Positions 7,050 through 12,945 of a stretch of DNA of 12,945 bases are shown piece after piece. The notes under the pieces were generated by a model. The model had not been told where the DNA came from. It made no database searches and saw only the letters and a list, made by a program, of their open reading frames with translations. Made by a program: the position numbers and the translations under genes. The DNA comes from RGIG8709 sp045575975 (GTDB taxonomy: Bacteria; Bacillota; Clostridia; Monoglobales; Monoglobaceae): NCBI GenBank assembly GCA_045575975.1, contig JAZNFO010000068.1, positions 1-12,945 of the forward strand, written 5' to 3'. Position 1 is the first letter of the stretch, and every line of letters begins with the position of its first letter.

Positions 7050-7065
7050 CAAAATTTTATATAAT
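7037..7065 (+). promoter_or_regulatory. Sigma-A promoter for the HPr-like gene
   Basis: TTGTCT (7037-7042, 4 of 6 consensus matches) is followed after exactly 17 bases by a perfect TATAAT (7060-7065). Transcription would begin near 7072, just ahead of the strong AAGGAGGA ribosome site at 7083-7090. This is the best promoter match I found in the window. Confidence 0.7.
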
Positions 7066-7096
7066 ATATGTAAAATGATTATAAGGAGGATAGTTA

Positions 7097-7324
7097 ATGA
7101 ATAAATTTGAAATATTATTAAGTTCAATTAATGATGTCAAAAATTTTGTTAACATAGTCAGCAAGTATGATTGTGATATTGATTTAACATCAGGAAGATA
7201 TGTTGTTGATGCAAAGTCAATTATGGGTATATTCAGCCTTGATTTAAGCAAGTCTATTATGGTTGAAGTCCACGGCGAAGCTTGTGAAAATTTGTATAAC
7301 GAATTAAAACCATATATTCAGTAA
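7097..7324 (+). CDS. HPr-fold protein lacking the phosphorylatable histidine (Crh-like)
   Basis: This 75-aa protein resembles the PTS phosphocarrier HPr. Residues 35-51 (YVVDAKSIMGIFSLDLS) match the HPr segment around the regulatory serine (KSIMGVMSLG in Bacillus), placing Ser41 at the Ser46 position. Residues 19-30, including SKYDCDIDL, also align with HPr. The active-site segment SGIHARPA of HPr is replaced by SSINDVKNF, so there is no histidine to accept phosphate from Enzyme I. The only histidine is H59 in VEVHGE. A protein with the serine site but no His15 recalls Bacillus Crh, which has Gln there and acts only in regulation. Whether HPr kinase modifies this protein is unknown. It has a very strong ribosome site (AAGGAGGA), its own promoter, and is followed by a hairpin. 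It may equally be an orphan paralogue with another role. Confidence 0.82.
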   Translation: MNKFEILLSSINDVKNFVNIVSKYDCDIDLTSGRYVVDAKSIMGIFSLDLSKSIMVEVHGEACENLYNELKPYIQ

Positions 7325-7380
7325 ACTTTTTTGGGATGTATAGTTTGTCCCTTTTGAGTGTATATTAAATTTGGAGAATG

Positions 7381-7431
7381 TGCAAAAAACTGCTCTTATA
7401 TGAAAAATAAGGGAGCTTAGTTTTTTGTGCA
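7381..7431 (+). terminator. Long imperfect hairpin, possible terminator or leader structure ahead of tadA
   Basis: The 5' arm TGC-AAAAAACT-GCTC-TTAT (7381-7399) pairs with ATAA (7407-7410), GAGC (7413-7416), AGTTTTTT (7419-7426) and GCA (7429-7431). That gives about 19 base pairs with two-base bulges, all on the 3' side, and a 7-base loop. The T-run at 7421-7426 would suit a terminator for the HPr-like gene, with the A-run on the other side. A 10-codon open frame (ATG 7378 to TAA 7410) lies across the 5' arm, but GGAG is only one base from its ATG. Rest of the gap (7325-7380 and 7432-7459) shows nothing clear. Function uncertain. Confidence 0.45.
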
Positions 7432-7459
7432 GTTTTGTTGTTTAACAAAATATAAAGTT

Positions 7460-7921
7460 ATGACTTTGAAAGAAAATTATATGAAAATTGCATATGCTGA
7501 AGCAGAAAAAGCATATGAAAAGGGAGAAATCCCAATCGGTGCAGTTATAGTAAAAAATGGAGAAATTATTGCAAAGGCTCATAATTTAAGAGAAACCGAA
7601 AAGAATTCCCTAAACCATGCTGAAATTGTTGCCATTGATATGGCGTGCAGAAAGCTAGGTGGTTGGAGGCTTACGGATTGTGATATGTATGTCACATTGG
7701 AGCCCTGTCATATGTGCATAGGGGCAATTATTCAAGCTAAAATAAAAAACCTTTATTTTGGAGCATATGATAAAAAAGGCGGTGCAGTTTTCTCTATCGA
7801 TGAGATTCCGAAAAACCCGAAATTATGCCACAAACTTGAATGTTTTGGAGGTATTCTTGAAGAGGAATGTTCGGAAATTTTGAAAAAATTCTTTTTAAAT
7901 CTGCGCCATTTTAAAAAATAA
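7460..7921 (+). CDS. tadA: tRNA-specific adenosine deaminase TadA
   Basis: This zinc-dependent enzyme converts adenosine to inosine at the wobble position (A34) of tRNA-Arg(ACG). With the ATG at 7460 it is 153 aa and begins MTLKENYMKIAYAEAEKAYE, the usual family N-terminus. An upstream in-frame GTG at 7427 would add 11 unlikely residues lying in the preceding hairpin. The deaminase signature is complete: HAE at 53-55 (zinc ligand and catalytic glutamate) and PCxxC at 82-86 (EPCHMC, two more zinc ligands), plus IPIGAVIV (24-31) and FGAYDKKGGAV (100-110). The ribosome site is weak (AAAG at 7454-7457). It lies 36 bases before ppdK on the same strand without a clear terminator between, so they may be partly co-transcribed. 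Confidence 0.95.
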   Translation: MTLKENYMKIAYAEAEKAYEKGEIPIGAVIVKNGEIIAKAHNLRETEKNSLNHAEIVAIDMACRKLGGWRLTDCDMYVTLEPCHMCIGAIIQAKIKNLYFGAYDKKGGAVFSIDEIPKNPKLCHKLECFGGILEEECSEILKKFFLNLRHFKK

Positions 7922-7957
7922 AAATAATTAAACATATATAACTTAGGAGGAAAAAAA

Positions 7958-10585
7958 ATGAGCAAAAAGTTTGTTTATCTTTTCAGTGAAGGCGACGCTA
8001 GCATGAGAGAACTTCTCGGCGGTAAAGGCGCTAACCTTGCTGAAATGACAAAAATCGGCCTTCCTGTTCCACAGGGCTTCACAGTATCAACAGAGGCTTG
8101 TACTCAGTACTATGAAGACGGCAGAAAGATTAATGCAGAAATTCAGGCAGAAATCATGGAAAACATCACTAAGATGGAAGCTATCTGCGGAAAGAAATTC
8201 GGAGACAAAGAGAATCCTCTCTTAGTATCTGTTCGTTCAGGCGCAAGAGCTTCTATGCCTGGTATGATGGATACAATTTTGAACCTCGGTCTTAATGAAG
8301 AGGTTGTTGAAACAATGTCAGAAAAATCAGGAAATCCTCGTTGGGCATGGGATTGCTACAGAAGATTTATCCAGATGTATTCAGATGTTGTTATGGAAGT
8401 TGGTAAGAAATACTTCGAGCAGCTTATTGATGAAATGAAAGAAGCAAAAGGTGTAACTCAGGATATTGAGCTTACAGCTGATGACCTTAAGGTTTTAGCT
8501 TCTCAGTTCAAAGCTGAATATAAGAACAAGATAGGCAAAGACTTCCCAAGCGATCCTAAGGAACAGCTTATGGGTGCAGTTGAAGCCGTATTCCGTTCAT
8601 GGGATAACCCAAGAGCAAATGTATACCGTCGTGACAATGATATTCCTTATTCATGGGGTACTGCTGTTAATGTACAGATGATGGCATTTGGTAATATGGG
8701 TGATGATTGCGGAACAGGTGTTGCGTTCACTCGTGACCCAGCTACAGGTGACAGAGGCTTAATGGGTGAATTCCTTGTTAATGCTCAGGGTGAAGATGTT
8801 GTTGCCGGCGTTCGTACACCAATGCCTATTGCTGAAATGGCTGACAAGTTCCCTGAAGCATTTGCTGAATTCAAAGAAGTTTGTGCAAAGCTTGAAGATC
8901 ACTACAGAGATATGCAGGATATGGAGTTCACTGTTGAAAACAAGAAACTTTATATGCTCCAGACAAGAAACGGTAAGAGAACAGCAAAAGCTGCTCTTAA
9001 GATTGCTTGTGACTTAGTTGACGAGGGTATGATTGATAAAAAGCAGGCTGTTGCTATGATCGATCCAAGAAACCTTGACACACTTCTTCATCCTCAGTTT
9101 GATGCAAAAGCATTAAAAGCTGCAACTCCTGCAGGTAGAGGTCTTGGTGCTTCTCCCGGTGCTGCTTGCGGTAAAGTTGTATTCACAGCTGAAGACGCAG
9201 AAGCTTGGAATGCAAGAGGAGAAAAGGTTGTTCTTGTTCGTCTTGAAACATCTCCTGAAGATATCACCGGTATGAAAGCATCTCAGGGTATCTTAACAGT
9301 TCGTGGCGGTATGACATCACACGCTGCCGTTGTTGCTCGTGGTATGGGCACATGCTGTGTATCAGGTTGCGGCGAAATCAACATGGACGAAGAAAACAAG
9401 AAATTCACCTTAGCTGGTAAAACATATAATGAAGGCGACTACATTTCAATCGACGGTTCAACAGGTAATATCTATGACGGTATTATTCCTACCGTTGATG
9501 CTGAAATCGCAGGCGAATTTGGCAGAATTATGGAATGGGCTGATGAATTCAGAACATTAAAGGTTAGAACAAATGCAGACACACCTCAAGATGCTAAGAA
9601 AGCTCGTGAACTCGGTGCAGAAGGTATTGGTCTTTGCCGTACAGAGCATATGTTCTTTGAAGCTGAAAGAATTGCTGCATTCAGAGAAATGATTTGTTCT
9701 GATACAGTTGAAGAAAGAGAAGCTGCTCTTGAAAAGATATTACCATATCAGCAGGGCGACTTTGAAAAACTTTATGAAGCATTAGAAGGTCATCCTGTAA
9801 CAATCAGATTCTTAGACCCACCGCTTCATGAATTTGTTCCAACAGAAGAAGCTGATATTGAAGCTCTTGCAAAAGCTCAGGGCAAAACAGTTGCTGAAAT
9901 CAAGGCTATTATCAATTCACTTCACGAATTCAACCCAATGATGGGACATCGTGGATGCCGTCTTGCGGTAACATATCCTGAAATTGCAAAGATGCAGACA
10001 AGAGCGGTTATCCGTGCTGCTATCAATGTTAAGAAGGCTCATCCTGACTGGAATATAGTTCCTGAAATTATGATTCCTCTTGTTGGCGATATCAAAGAGC
10101 TTAAGTTTGTTAAGAACGATGTTGTTGCAACTGCTGATGAAGAAATTGCAAAAGCCGGCATTGAACTTAAATACGAAGATGGTACAATGATTGAAATCCC
10201 AAGAGCTGCACTAACTGCTGATGTTATTGCAAGCGAAGCTGAATTCTTCTGTTTCGGTACAAACGACCTTACACAGATGACATACGGCTTCTCAAGAGAC
10301 GATGCAGGTAAGTTCTTAGATGCTTACTATGATGCAAAAATCTTTGAAAATGATCCATTTGCAAAACTTGACCAGACTGGTGTTGGTAAGCTTATGGAAA
10401 TGGCTGTTACAATGGGTAAAAAGGTTCGTCCTGAAATGCACTGCGGTATCTGTGGTGAGCACGGCGGCGACCCTGTATCTGTTGAATTCTGTCATAACAT
10501 TGGTCTTGACTATGTATCATGTTCACCGTTCCGTGTTCCGATTGCAAGACTTGCTGCTGCTCAGGCTGCTATTAAAAAGGCTTAA
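7958..10585 (+). CDS. ppdK: Pyruvate, phosphate dikinase (PPDK)
   Basis: This 875-aa cytoplasmic enzyme interconverts pyruvate, ATP and phosphate with PEP, AMP and pyrophosphate. In anaerobes it can serve PEP synthesis or pyrophosphate-linked glycolysis. The N-terminal nucleotide-binding domain shows GGKGANLAEM (21-30) and SVRSGARASMPGMMDT (91-106). The swivelling phosphohistidine domain has GGMTSHAAV with the catalytic H455 and T453. The C-terminal PEP domain has RTEHMFFE, FGTNDLTQM and GICGEHGG, whose Cys832 is the expected acid/base residue. Length equals the well-studied clostridial enzyme. The ribosome site AGGAGG precedes the ATG by about 8 bases. Codons differ from its neighbours: TTC, AAC, GCT and CGT are frequent and ATA is rare, suggesting high expression. 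No regulatory protein gene for PPDK is nearby. Confidence 0.98.
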   Translation: MSKKFVYLFSEGDASMRELLGGKGANLAEMTKIGLPVPQGFTVSTEACTQYYEDGRKINAEIQAEIMENITKMEAICGKKFGDKENPLLVSVRSGARASMPGMMDTILNLGLNEEVVETMSEKSGNPRWAWDCYRRFIQMYSDVVMEVGKKYFEQLIDEMKEAKGVTQDIELTADDLKVLASQFKAEYKNKIGKDFPSDPKEQLMGAVEAVFRSWDNPRANVYRRDNDIPYSWGTAVNVQMMAFGNMGDDCGTGVAFTRDPATGDRGLMGEFLVNAQGEDVVAGVRTPMPIAEMADKFPEAFAEFKEVCAKLEDHYRDMQDMEFTVENKKLYMLQTRNGKRTAKAALKIACDLVDEGMIDKKQAVAMIDPRNLDTLLHPQFDAKALKAATPAGRGLGASPGAACGKVVFTAEDAEAWNARGEKVVLVRLETSPEDITGMKASQGILTVRGGMTSHAAVVARGMGTCCVSGCGEINMDEENKKFTLAGKTYNEGDYISIDGSTGNIYDGIIPTVDAEIAGEFGRIMEWADEFRTLKVRTNADTPQDAKKARELGAEGIGLCRTEHMFFEAERIAAFREMICSDTVEEREAALEKILPYQQGDFEKLYEALEGHPVTIRFLDPPLHEFVPTEEADIEALAKAQGKTVAEIKAIINSLHEFNPMMGHRGCRLAVTYPEIAKMQTRAVIRAAINVKKAHPDWNIVPEIMIPLVGDIKELKFVKNDVVATADEEIAKAGIELKYEDGTMIEIPRAALTADVIASEAEFFCFGTNDLTQMTYGFSRDDAGKFLDAYYDAKIFENDPFAKLDQTGVGKLMEMAVTMGKKVRPEMHCGICGEHGGDPVSVEFCHNIGLDYVSCSPFRVPIARLAAAQAAIKKA

Positions 10586-10604
10586 TTAAATAACAAATTT
10601 TATT

Positions 10605-10639
10605 AAAGAACAACTACTTTGGGTAGTTGTTCTTTTTTT
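10605..10639 (+). terminator. Intrinsic terminator of ppdK
   Basis: An 11-bp perfect stem (AGAACAACTAC at 10607-10617 with GTAGTTGTTCT at 10623-10633, extended by two A-T pairs) with loop TTTGG runs into seven T at 10633-10639. It sits 20 bases after the ppdK stop and separates metabolism from the sporulation operon. Confidence 0.95.
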
Positions 10640-10649
10640 GTTCTAAAAG

Positions 10650-10679
10650 TGGACAAAGCATCATATGATTTTATATAAA
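10650..10679 (+). promoter_or_regulatory. Candidate promoter region of the spoIIIA operon
   Basis: TGGACA (10650-10655, 5 of 6 matches to the sigma-A -35) is followed by TATATA (10672-10677, spacing 16) or TATAAA (10674-10679, spacing 18). In Bacillus this operon is read by mother-cell sigma-E. A sigma-E-like -10, CATATGAT (10662-10669, 6 of 8 matches to CATACAAT), overlaps it, but the expected -35 about 14 bases upstream is poor. Either form would start transcription before the GAAGGTGA ribosome site at 10688-10695. Which sigma factor is used cannot be decided from sequence alone. Confidence 0.45.
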
Positions 10680-10702
10680 ATATTACAGAAGGTGAAGCTT
10701 AA

Positions 10703-11650
10703 ATGAACACAAGAACAGGCGAGATTTTAACTTATTTGCCTGAAAATATTAAAAAAATATTCGATGTTGTTTTTGAAAGTCAGGCAGATTTAATTCAGGA
10801 AATAAGACTTAGGGGTATGAAGCCTTTAGTTATTGAAACATTAAGAGGGAGCTTTTTTGTTTCCGAAAAAGGCGAAATATCCCAAGTTATAAATGATACC
10901 TATATATTAATGCCTGATGATATAAAGTCGGTGTTTCAGATTATATGTGAAAATTCAGTTTATGCACATCTTGAAGATATAAAACAGGGGTTTATCACTA
11001 TAAAGGGTGGTCATAGAATTGGGTTTACCGGAAAGGCGGTTTGTGACAGAGGAAAAATAGAAAGCCTTAAAGATATATCATCAATAAATATAAGAATAGC
11101 GAGGGAATATAAAAACTGTTCACTTGATTTTATAAAATACATAATAGGTGACGGCGGGATAAAAAGTACTCTTTTTATATCACCTCCAATGTGCGGAAAA
11201 ACAACTATAATAAGGGATGTTGCAAGGGAGATATCAGAAAGAGGATATAAGGTTGGAATTGCAGATGACAGAGGAGAAATTGCCGCAATGTATAAAGGTA
11301 TTCCTCAAAATGATGTGGGTATTCACACAGATGTAATAGAAAATGCACCTAAAAAAGAGGCAATTTCTATGTTGCTCAGAACAATGTCTCCAAAAGTAAT
11401 AATAAGCGATGAAATATCTAACCAGGATGATTCCTGTGCGGTTATGCAATGCTTCGGCACTGGGGTTAAGGTTATAGGAAGTGCTCACGGAAATTCTCCA
11501 GATGATGTAATAGATAAAAGTTTTTTAAAACCTCTGATAGGCAGGGGTGGATTTGAAAATATTATTGTACTTTCATTAGATGGTGAAGATGATAATATAA
11601 GGATAAATGGAAGAATTTTTAATGTAAGTAATATGGACAGGGGTGAGTAA
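10703..11650 (+). CDS. spoIIIAA: Stage III sporulation protein AA, secretion-type ATPase
   Basis: This encodes a 315-aa cytoplasmic ATPase that in Bacillus powers the SpoIIIA-SpoIIQ channel from mother cell to engulfed forespore. It is related to type II/IV secretion ATPases. The N-terminal region (about 1-140) contains the family pattern IQEIRLRGMKPLVIE and IKGGHRIGFTGKA. Walker A is SPPMCGKTT (160-168); many homologues have GPP in place of SPP, while the essential GKTT is intact. IADDRGEIAA follows (187-195), and Walker B is KVIISDEIS (231-239). A ribosome site GAAGGTGA precedes the ATG by 7 bases. The end overlaps spoIIIAB by 8 bases. It is the first gene of the operon. Confidence 0.95.
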   Translation: MNTRTGEILTYLPENIKKIFDVVFESQADLIQEIRLRGMKPLVIETLRGSFFVSEKGEISQVINDTYILMPDDIKSVFQIICENSVYAHLEDIKQGFITIKGGHRIGFTGKAVCDRGKIESLKDISSINIRIAREYKNCSLDFIKYIIGDGGIKSTLFISPPMCGKTTIIRDVAREISERGYKVGIADDRGEIAAMYKGIPQNDVGIHTDVIENAPKKEAISMLLRTMSPKVIISDEISNQDDSCAVMQCFGTGVKVIGSAHGNSPDDVIDKSFLKPLIGRGGFENIIVLSLDGEDDNIRINGRIFNVSNMDRGE

Positions 11651-12170
11651 AATTACGCAAATAATAACATCTGCGCTGATTATAATTGCATCCAGTTATA
11701 TAGGGATTGCCTGTGCATCAAAATATGAAACGGGAGTTAAAAATATAAGTGCATTTTTAAGTACATTAAAAATGCTTGAATTTGATGTATCTTTTTTAAA
11801 ATTGCCTCTTGGAGAGTCATTTGAAAGGATTGCAAAAAGCCAAAGGGGAAGTATAAAAAAATTTTATAATTATCTTGCGGAAGAGCTTAAATCTGCCGGG
11901 GGTGAGAAAATAAGTCATATTTATAAAAAAGCGTTAGAAAGGTACAGGTGCGAACTTTTGTTTGATGAAAATGTTGAGACAGTCTTAACAGATTTTTCGG
12001 ACAACTTAGGTAATATGAATGTAGAAAATGAAATTGCAAATATAAAGGCTGCATATACAAAGCTGAAGTATTATGAAGAAGAGGCAAGAGGTCTTGCAAA
12101 CAAAAATGTAAAAATGTACAGAGGGCTTGGGCTTTTAGGTGGAATTTTTATAGTACTTATTCTTAGTTGA
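11643..12170 (+). CDS. spoIIIAB: Stage III sporulation protein AB
   Basis: This 175-aa protein is SpoIIIAB, which resembles the type II secretion protein GspF and is anchored in the mother-cell membrane around the forespore. An N-terminal membrane segment covers about residues 6-25 (QIITSALIIIASSYIGIACA). A long mostly helical charged region follows, with LKMLEFDVSFLKLPLGESF near residues 42-60. A second membrane segment ends the protein (about 157-175, LGLLGGIFIVLILS). The start is a GTG at 11643 within the end of spoIIIAA. It is the only start giving a full N-terminal segment, since the next in-frame ATG is near residue 44. The ribosome site is poor (GGACAGG), which fits translational coupling. 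Confidence 0.93.
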   Translation: MSKITQIITSALIIIASSYIGIACASKYETGVKNISAFLSTLKMLEFDVSFLKLPLGESFERIAKSQRGSIKKFYNYLAEELKSAGGEKISHIYKKALERYRCELLFDENVETVLTDFSDNLGNMNVENEIANIKAAYTKLKYYEEEARGLANKNVKMYRGLGLLGGIFIVLILS

Positions 12171-12191
12171 AAGATAAAGTGAGGTTATGTT

Positions 12192-12389
12192 ATGACAGGG
12201 GTTGACCTGATATTTAAGGTGGCGGCAATTGGTATTCTGGTTGCAGTGTTAAATCAGCTTTTAGTCAGAAGCGGCAGAGAGGATCAGGCGATGTTAACAA
12301 CCATTGCGGGCTTGATTGTTGTTCTGCTTATGATTATTGAGCAAATCAGTCATTTGTTTGATACGATAAAGAATGTATTTAATCTTTAG
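12192..12389 (+). CDS. spoIIIAC: Stage III sporulation protein AC
   Basis: This 65-aa membrane protein matches SpoIIIAC, a small subunit of the SpoIIIA channel complex. It has two membrane segments (about 5-25 and 34-53) separated by a short charged turn, RSGREDQA, followed by EQISHLFDTIKNVF. The pattern VDLIFKVAAIGILVAVLNQ and the length are typical for the family. Ribosome site GTGAGG lies about 7 bases before the ATG. It sits 21 bases after spoIIIAB and 11 before spoIIIAD, in the standard order. Confidence 0.94.
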   Translation: MTGVDLIFKVAAIGILVAVLNQLLVRSGREDQAMLTTIAGLIVVLLMIIEQISHLFDTIKNVFNL

Positions 12390-12400
12390 GGTGCGAAGGA

Positions 12401-12793
12401 ATGGATATTTTTAAAATAACTGCCCTTGGAATTTTATCTGCAGTTTTGTGTGTCTTTATAAAAAATATAAGACCTGAAATATCTCTTTTGTTATCTTTAT
12501 GCGGAGCTATAGTAATATTATTTTTCATATTACCTACATTAAGAGATATATCAGATGCACTGAAGGGACTTGCGGATGCTGTAGGGCTTGATGAAATGTA
12601 CTTATTCCCTGTTTTAAAAGTAGTGGGGATTTCGTATATAACGGAAATAGGAGGGGCTCTTTGCAAGGATGCAGGTGAGGAAGCTATTGCGTCTAAAATA
12701 AACTTAGCAGGAAAAATTGCAATAGTTTCTCTCTGTTTGCCGGTTGCATATAAGATGATTTCAATAATAGATGGAATTATTTTCTCATTTTAG
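12401..12793 (+). CDS. spoIIIAD: Stage III sporulation protein AD
   Basis: This 130-aa protein is SpoIIIAD, related to SpoIIIAC and like it a membrane subunit of the channel. It opens with a segment similar to SpoIIIAC (MDIFKITALGILSAVLCVFIK), followed by membrane segments near residues 28-45, a charged loop, and hydrophobic stretches near 103-117. The family-typical VVGISYITEIGGALCKDAGE is around residues 74-93. The start is ATG 12401. AGGGTG at 12388-12393 is the likelier ribosome site, as AAGGA directly abuts the ATG. Confidence 0.94.
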   Translation: MDIFKITALGILSAVLCVFIKNIRPEISLLLSLCGAIVILFFILPTLRDISDALKGLADAVGLDEMYLFPVLKVVGISYITEIGGALCKDAGEEAIASKINLAGKIAIVSLCLPVAYKMISIIDGIIFSF

Positions 12794-12796
12794 ACT

Positions 12797-12945
12797 ATGA
12801 AAAAGATTATATATATTTTAATAATAATATGTTCTGTTTTTTCTGTTTCTTATGCGTATGATTATAATGAAATTATAGATGAATATATAGGAGAATACGG
12901 CAGAGATATAGAAGAAGGTATTAAAAATGCAGATGTTTTACTAAT
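12797..12945 (+). CDS. spoIIIAE: Stage III sporulation protein AE, N-terminal fragment (runs off window)
   Basis: An open frame from ATG 12797 continues past the window end and shows 49 full codons. It starts MKKIIYILIIICSVFSVSYA, a signal peptide or first membrane segment, followed by an acidic stretch (EIIDEYIGEYGRDIEEGI). Position directly after spoIIIAD, with a 3-base gap, and the N-terminal signal fit SpoIIIAE, a multi-pass membrane protein. No conserved SpoIIIAE motif is inside the visible part, so the name rests mainly on gene order. There is no clear ribosome site, suggesting coupling to spoIIIAD. Confidence 0.82.
   Translation, partial: MKKIIYILIIICSVFSVSYAYDYNEIIDEYIGEYGRDIEEGIKNADVLL

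Noticed and set aside
7333..7353. GGGA...TCCC followed by TTTT as terminator of the HPr-like gene
   Set aside because: Only a 4-bp stem with an 11-base loop; too weak to call.
7427..7459. Longer tadA beginning at GTG 7427
   Set aside because: The added residues are not family-like, the start lies in the 3' side of the hairpin, and ATG 7460 gives the normal N-terminus.
10320..10589. 89-aa + strand open frame inside the end of ppdK
   Set aside because: Out-of-frame shadow of a strongly conserved domain; low-complexity leucine-rich translation.
10661..10689. Sigma-E pair TCATATG with ATTACAGA for spoIIIA
   Set aside because: The start of transcription would fall at about 10696, beyond the GAAGGTGA ribosome site, leaving the mRNA without it.
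1..12945. Mobile element, CRISPR, defence or phage system, tRNA/rRNA genes
   Set aside because: I looked for repeats, transposase or integrase motifs, toxin-antitoxin pairs and structured RNA genes and saw none; the genes are nearly all known housekeeping or sporulation genes.

Overview
The window looks like chromosomal DNA of an endospore-forming member of the class Clostridia (low-GC Firmicutes). The main reasons are the AT-rich sequence, strong purine-rich Shine-Dalgarno sites, the gene order rpmH-rnpA-yidD-yidC-jag (normally found beside the replication origin), a clostridial-type FeoAB pair, a pyruvate phosphate dikinase, and the start of the spoIIIA sporulation operon. I cannot assign a genus.

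Layout. (1) Bases 23-2605, + strand: ribosomal protein L34, the RNase P protein, the YidD membrane-insertion factor, the YidC/OxaA/SpoIIIJ insertase and the RNA-binding protein Jag. The genes are tightly packed and several overlap. A hairpin terminator lies after rpmH, and a strong bidirectional one lies after jag. (2) Bases 2644-5032, - strand: feoA then feoB, a ferrous iron uptake operon converging on jag, with a candidate promoter ahead of feoA. (3) Bases 5233-5718, + strand: an unrecognised small membrane protein. Its stop codon overlaps the stop of the convergent gene for the tRNA methylthiotransferase MtaB (5715-6968, - strand). (4) Bases 7021-7065: two promoter-like sequences in opposite directions overlap between mtaB and a 75-aa HPr-fold protein that lacks the phosphorylatable histidine. 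(5) A long imperfect hairpin, then tadA (tRNA adenosine deaminase) and ppdK (pyruvate phosphate dikinase), closed by a strong terminator. (6) From 10703 to the window end: spoIIIAA, spoIIIAB, spoIIIAC, spoIIIAD and the beginning of spoIIIAE. These encode the mother-cell half of the channel joining mother cell and forespore.

How the parts relate. The first block serves translation, tRNA maturation and membrane protein insertion. MtaB and TadA both modify tRNA anticodon loops. PpdK interconverts pyruvate and PEP and uses codons unlike its neighbours, suggesting high expression. The spoIIIA genes are a classic sporulation operon. YidC family members (SpoIIIJ in Bacillus) are also needed at the SpoIIIA stage, but nothing in this window shows that link.

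I found no mobile element, CRISPR array, rRNA or tRNA gene, phage gene or defence system. Nearly every gene is a recognisable housekeeping or sporulation gene. The items most worth a second look are the histidine-less HPr-like protein, the overlapping divergent promoters, the hairpin ahead of tadA, the orphan membrane protein, and the insertion of feoAB where mnmE-mnmG often follow jag. I do not see a clear undescribed multi-gene system.
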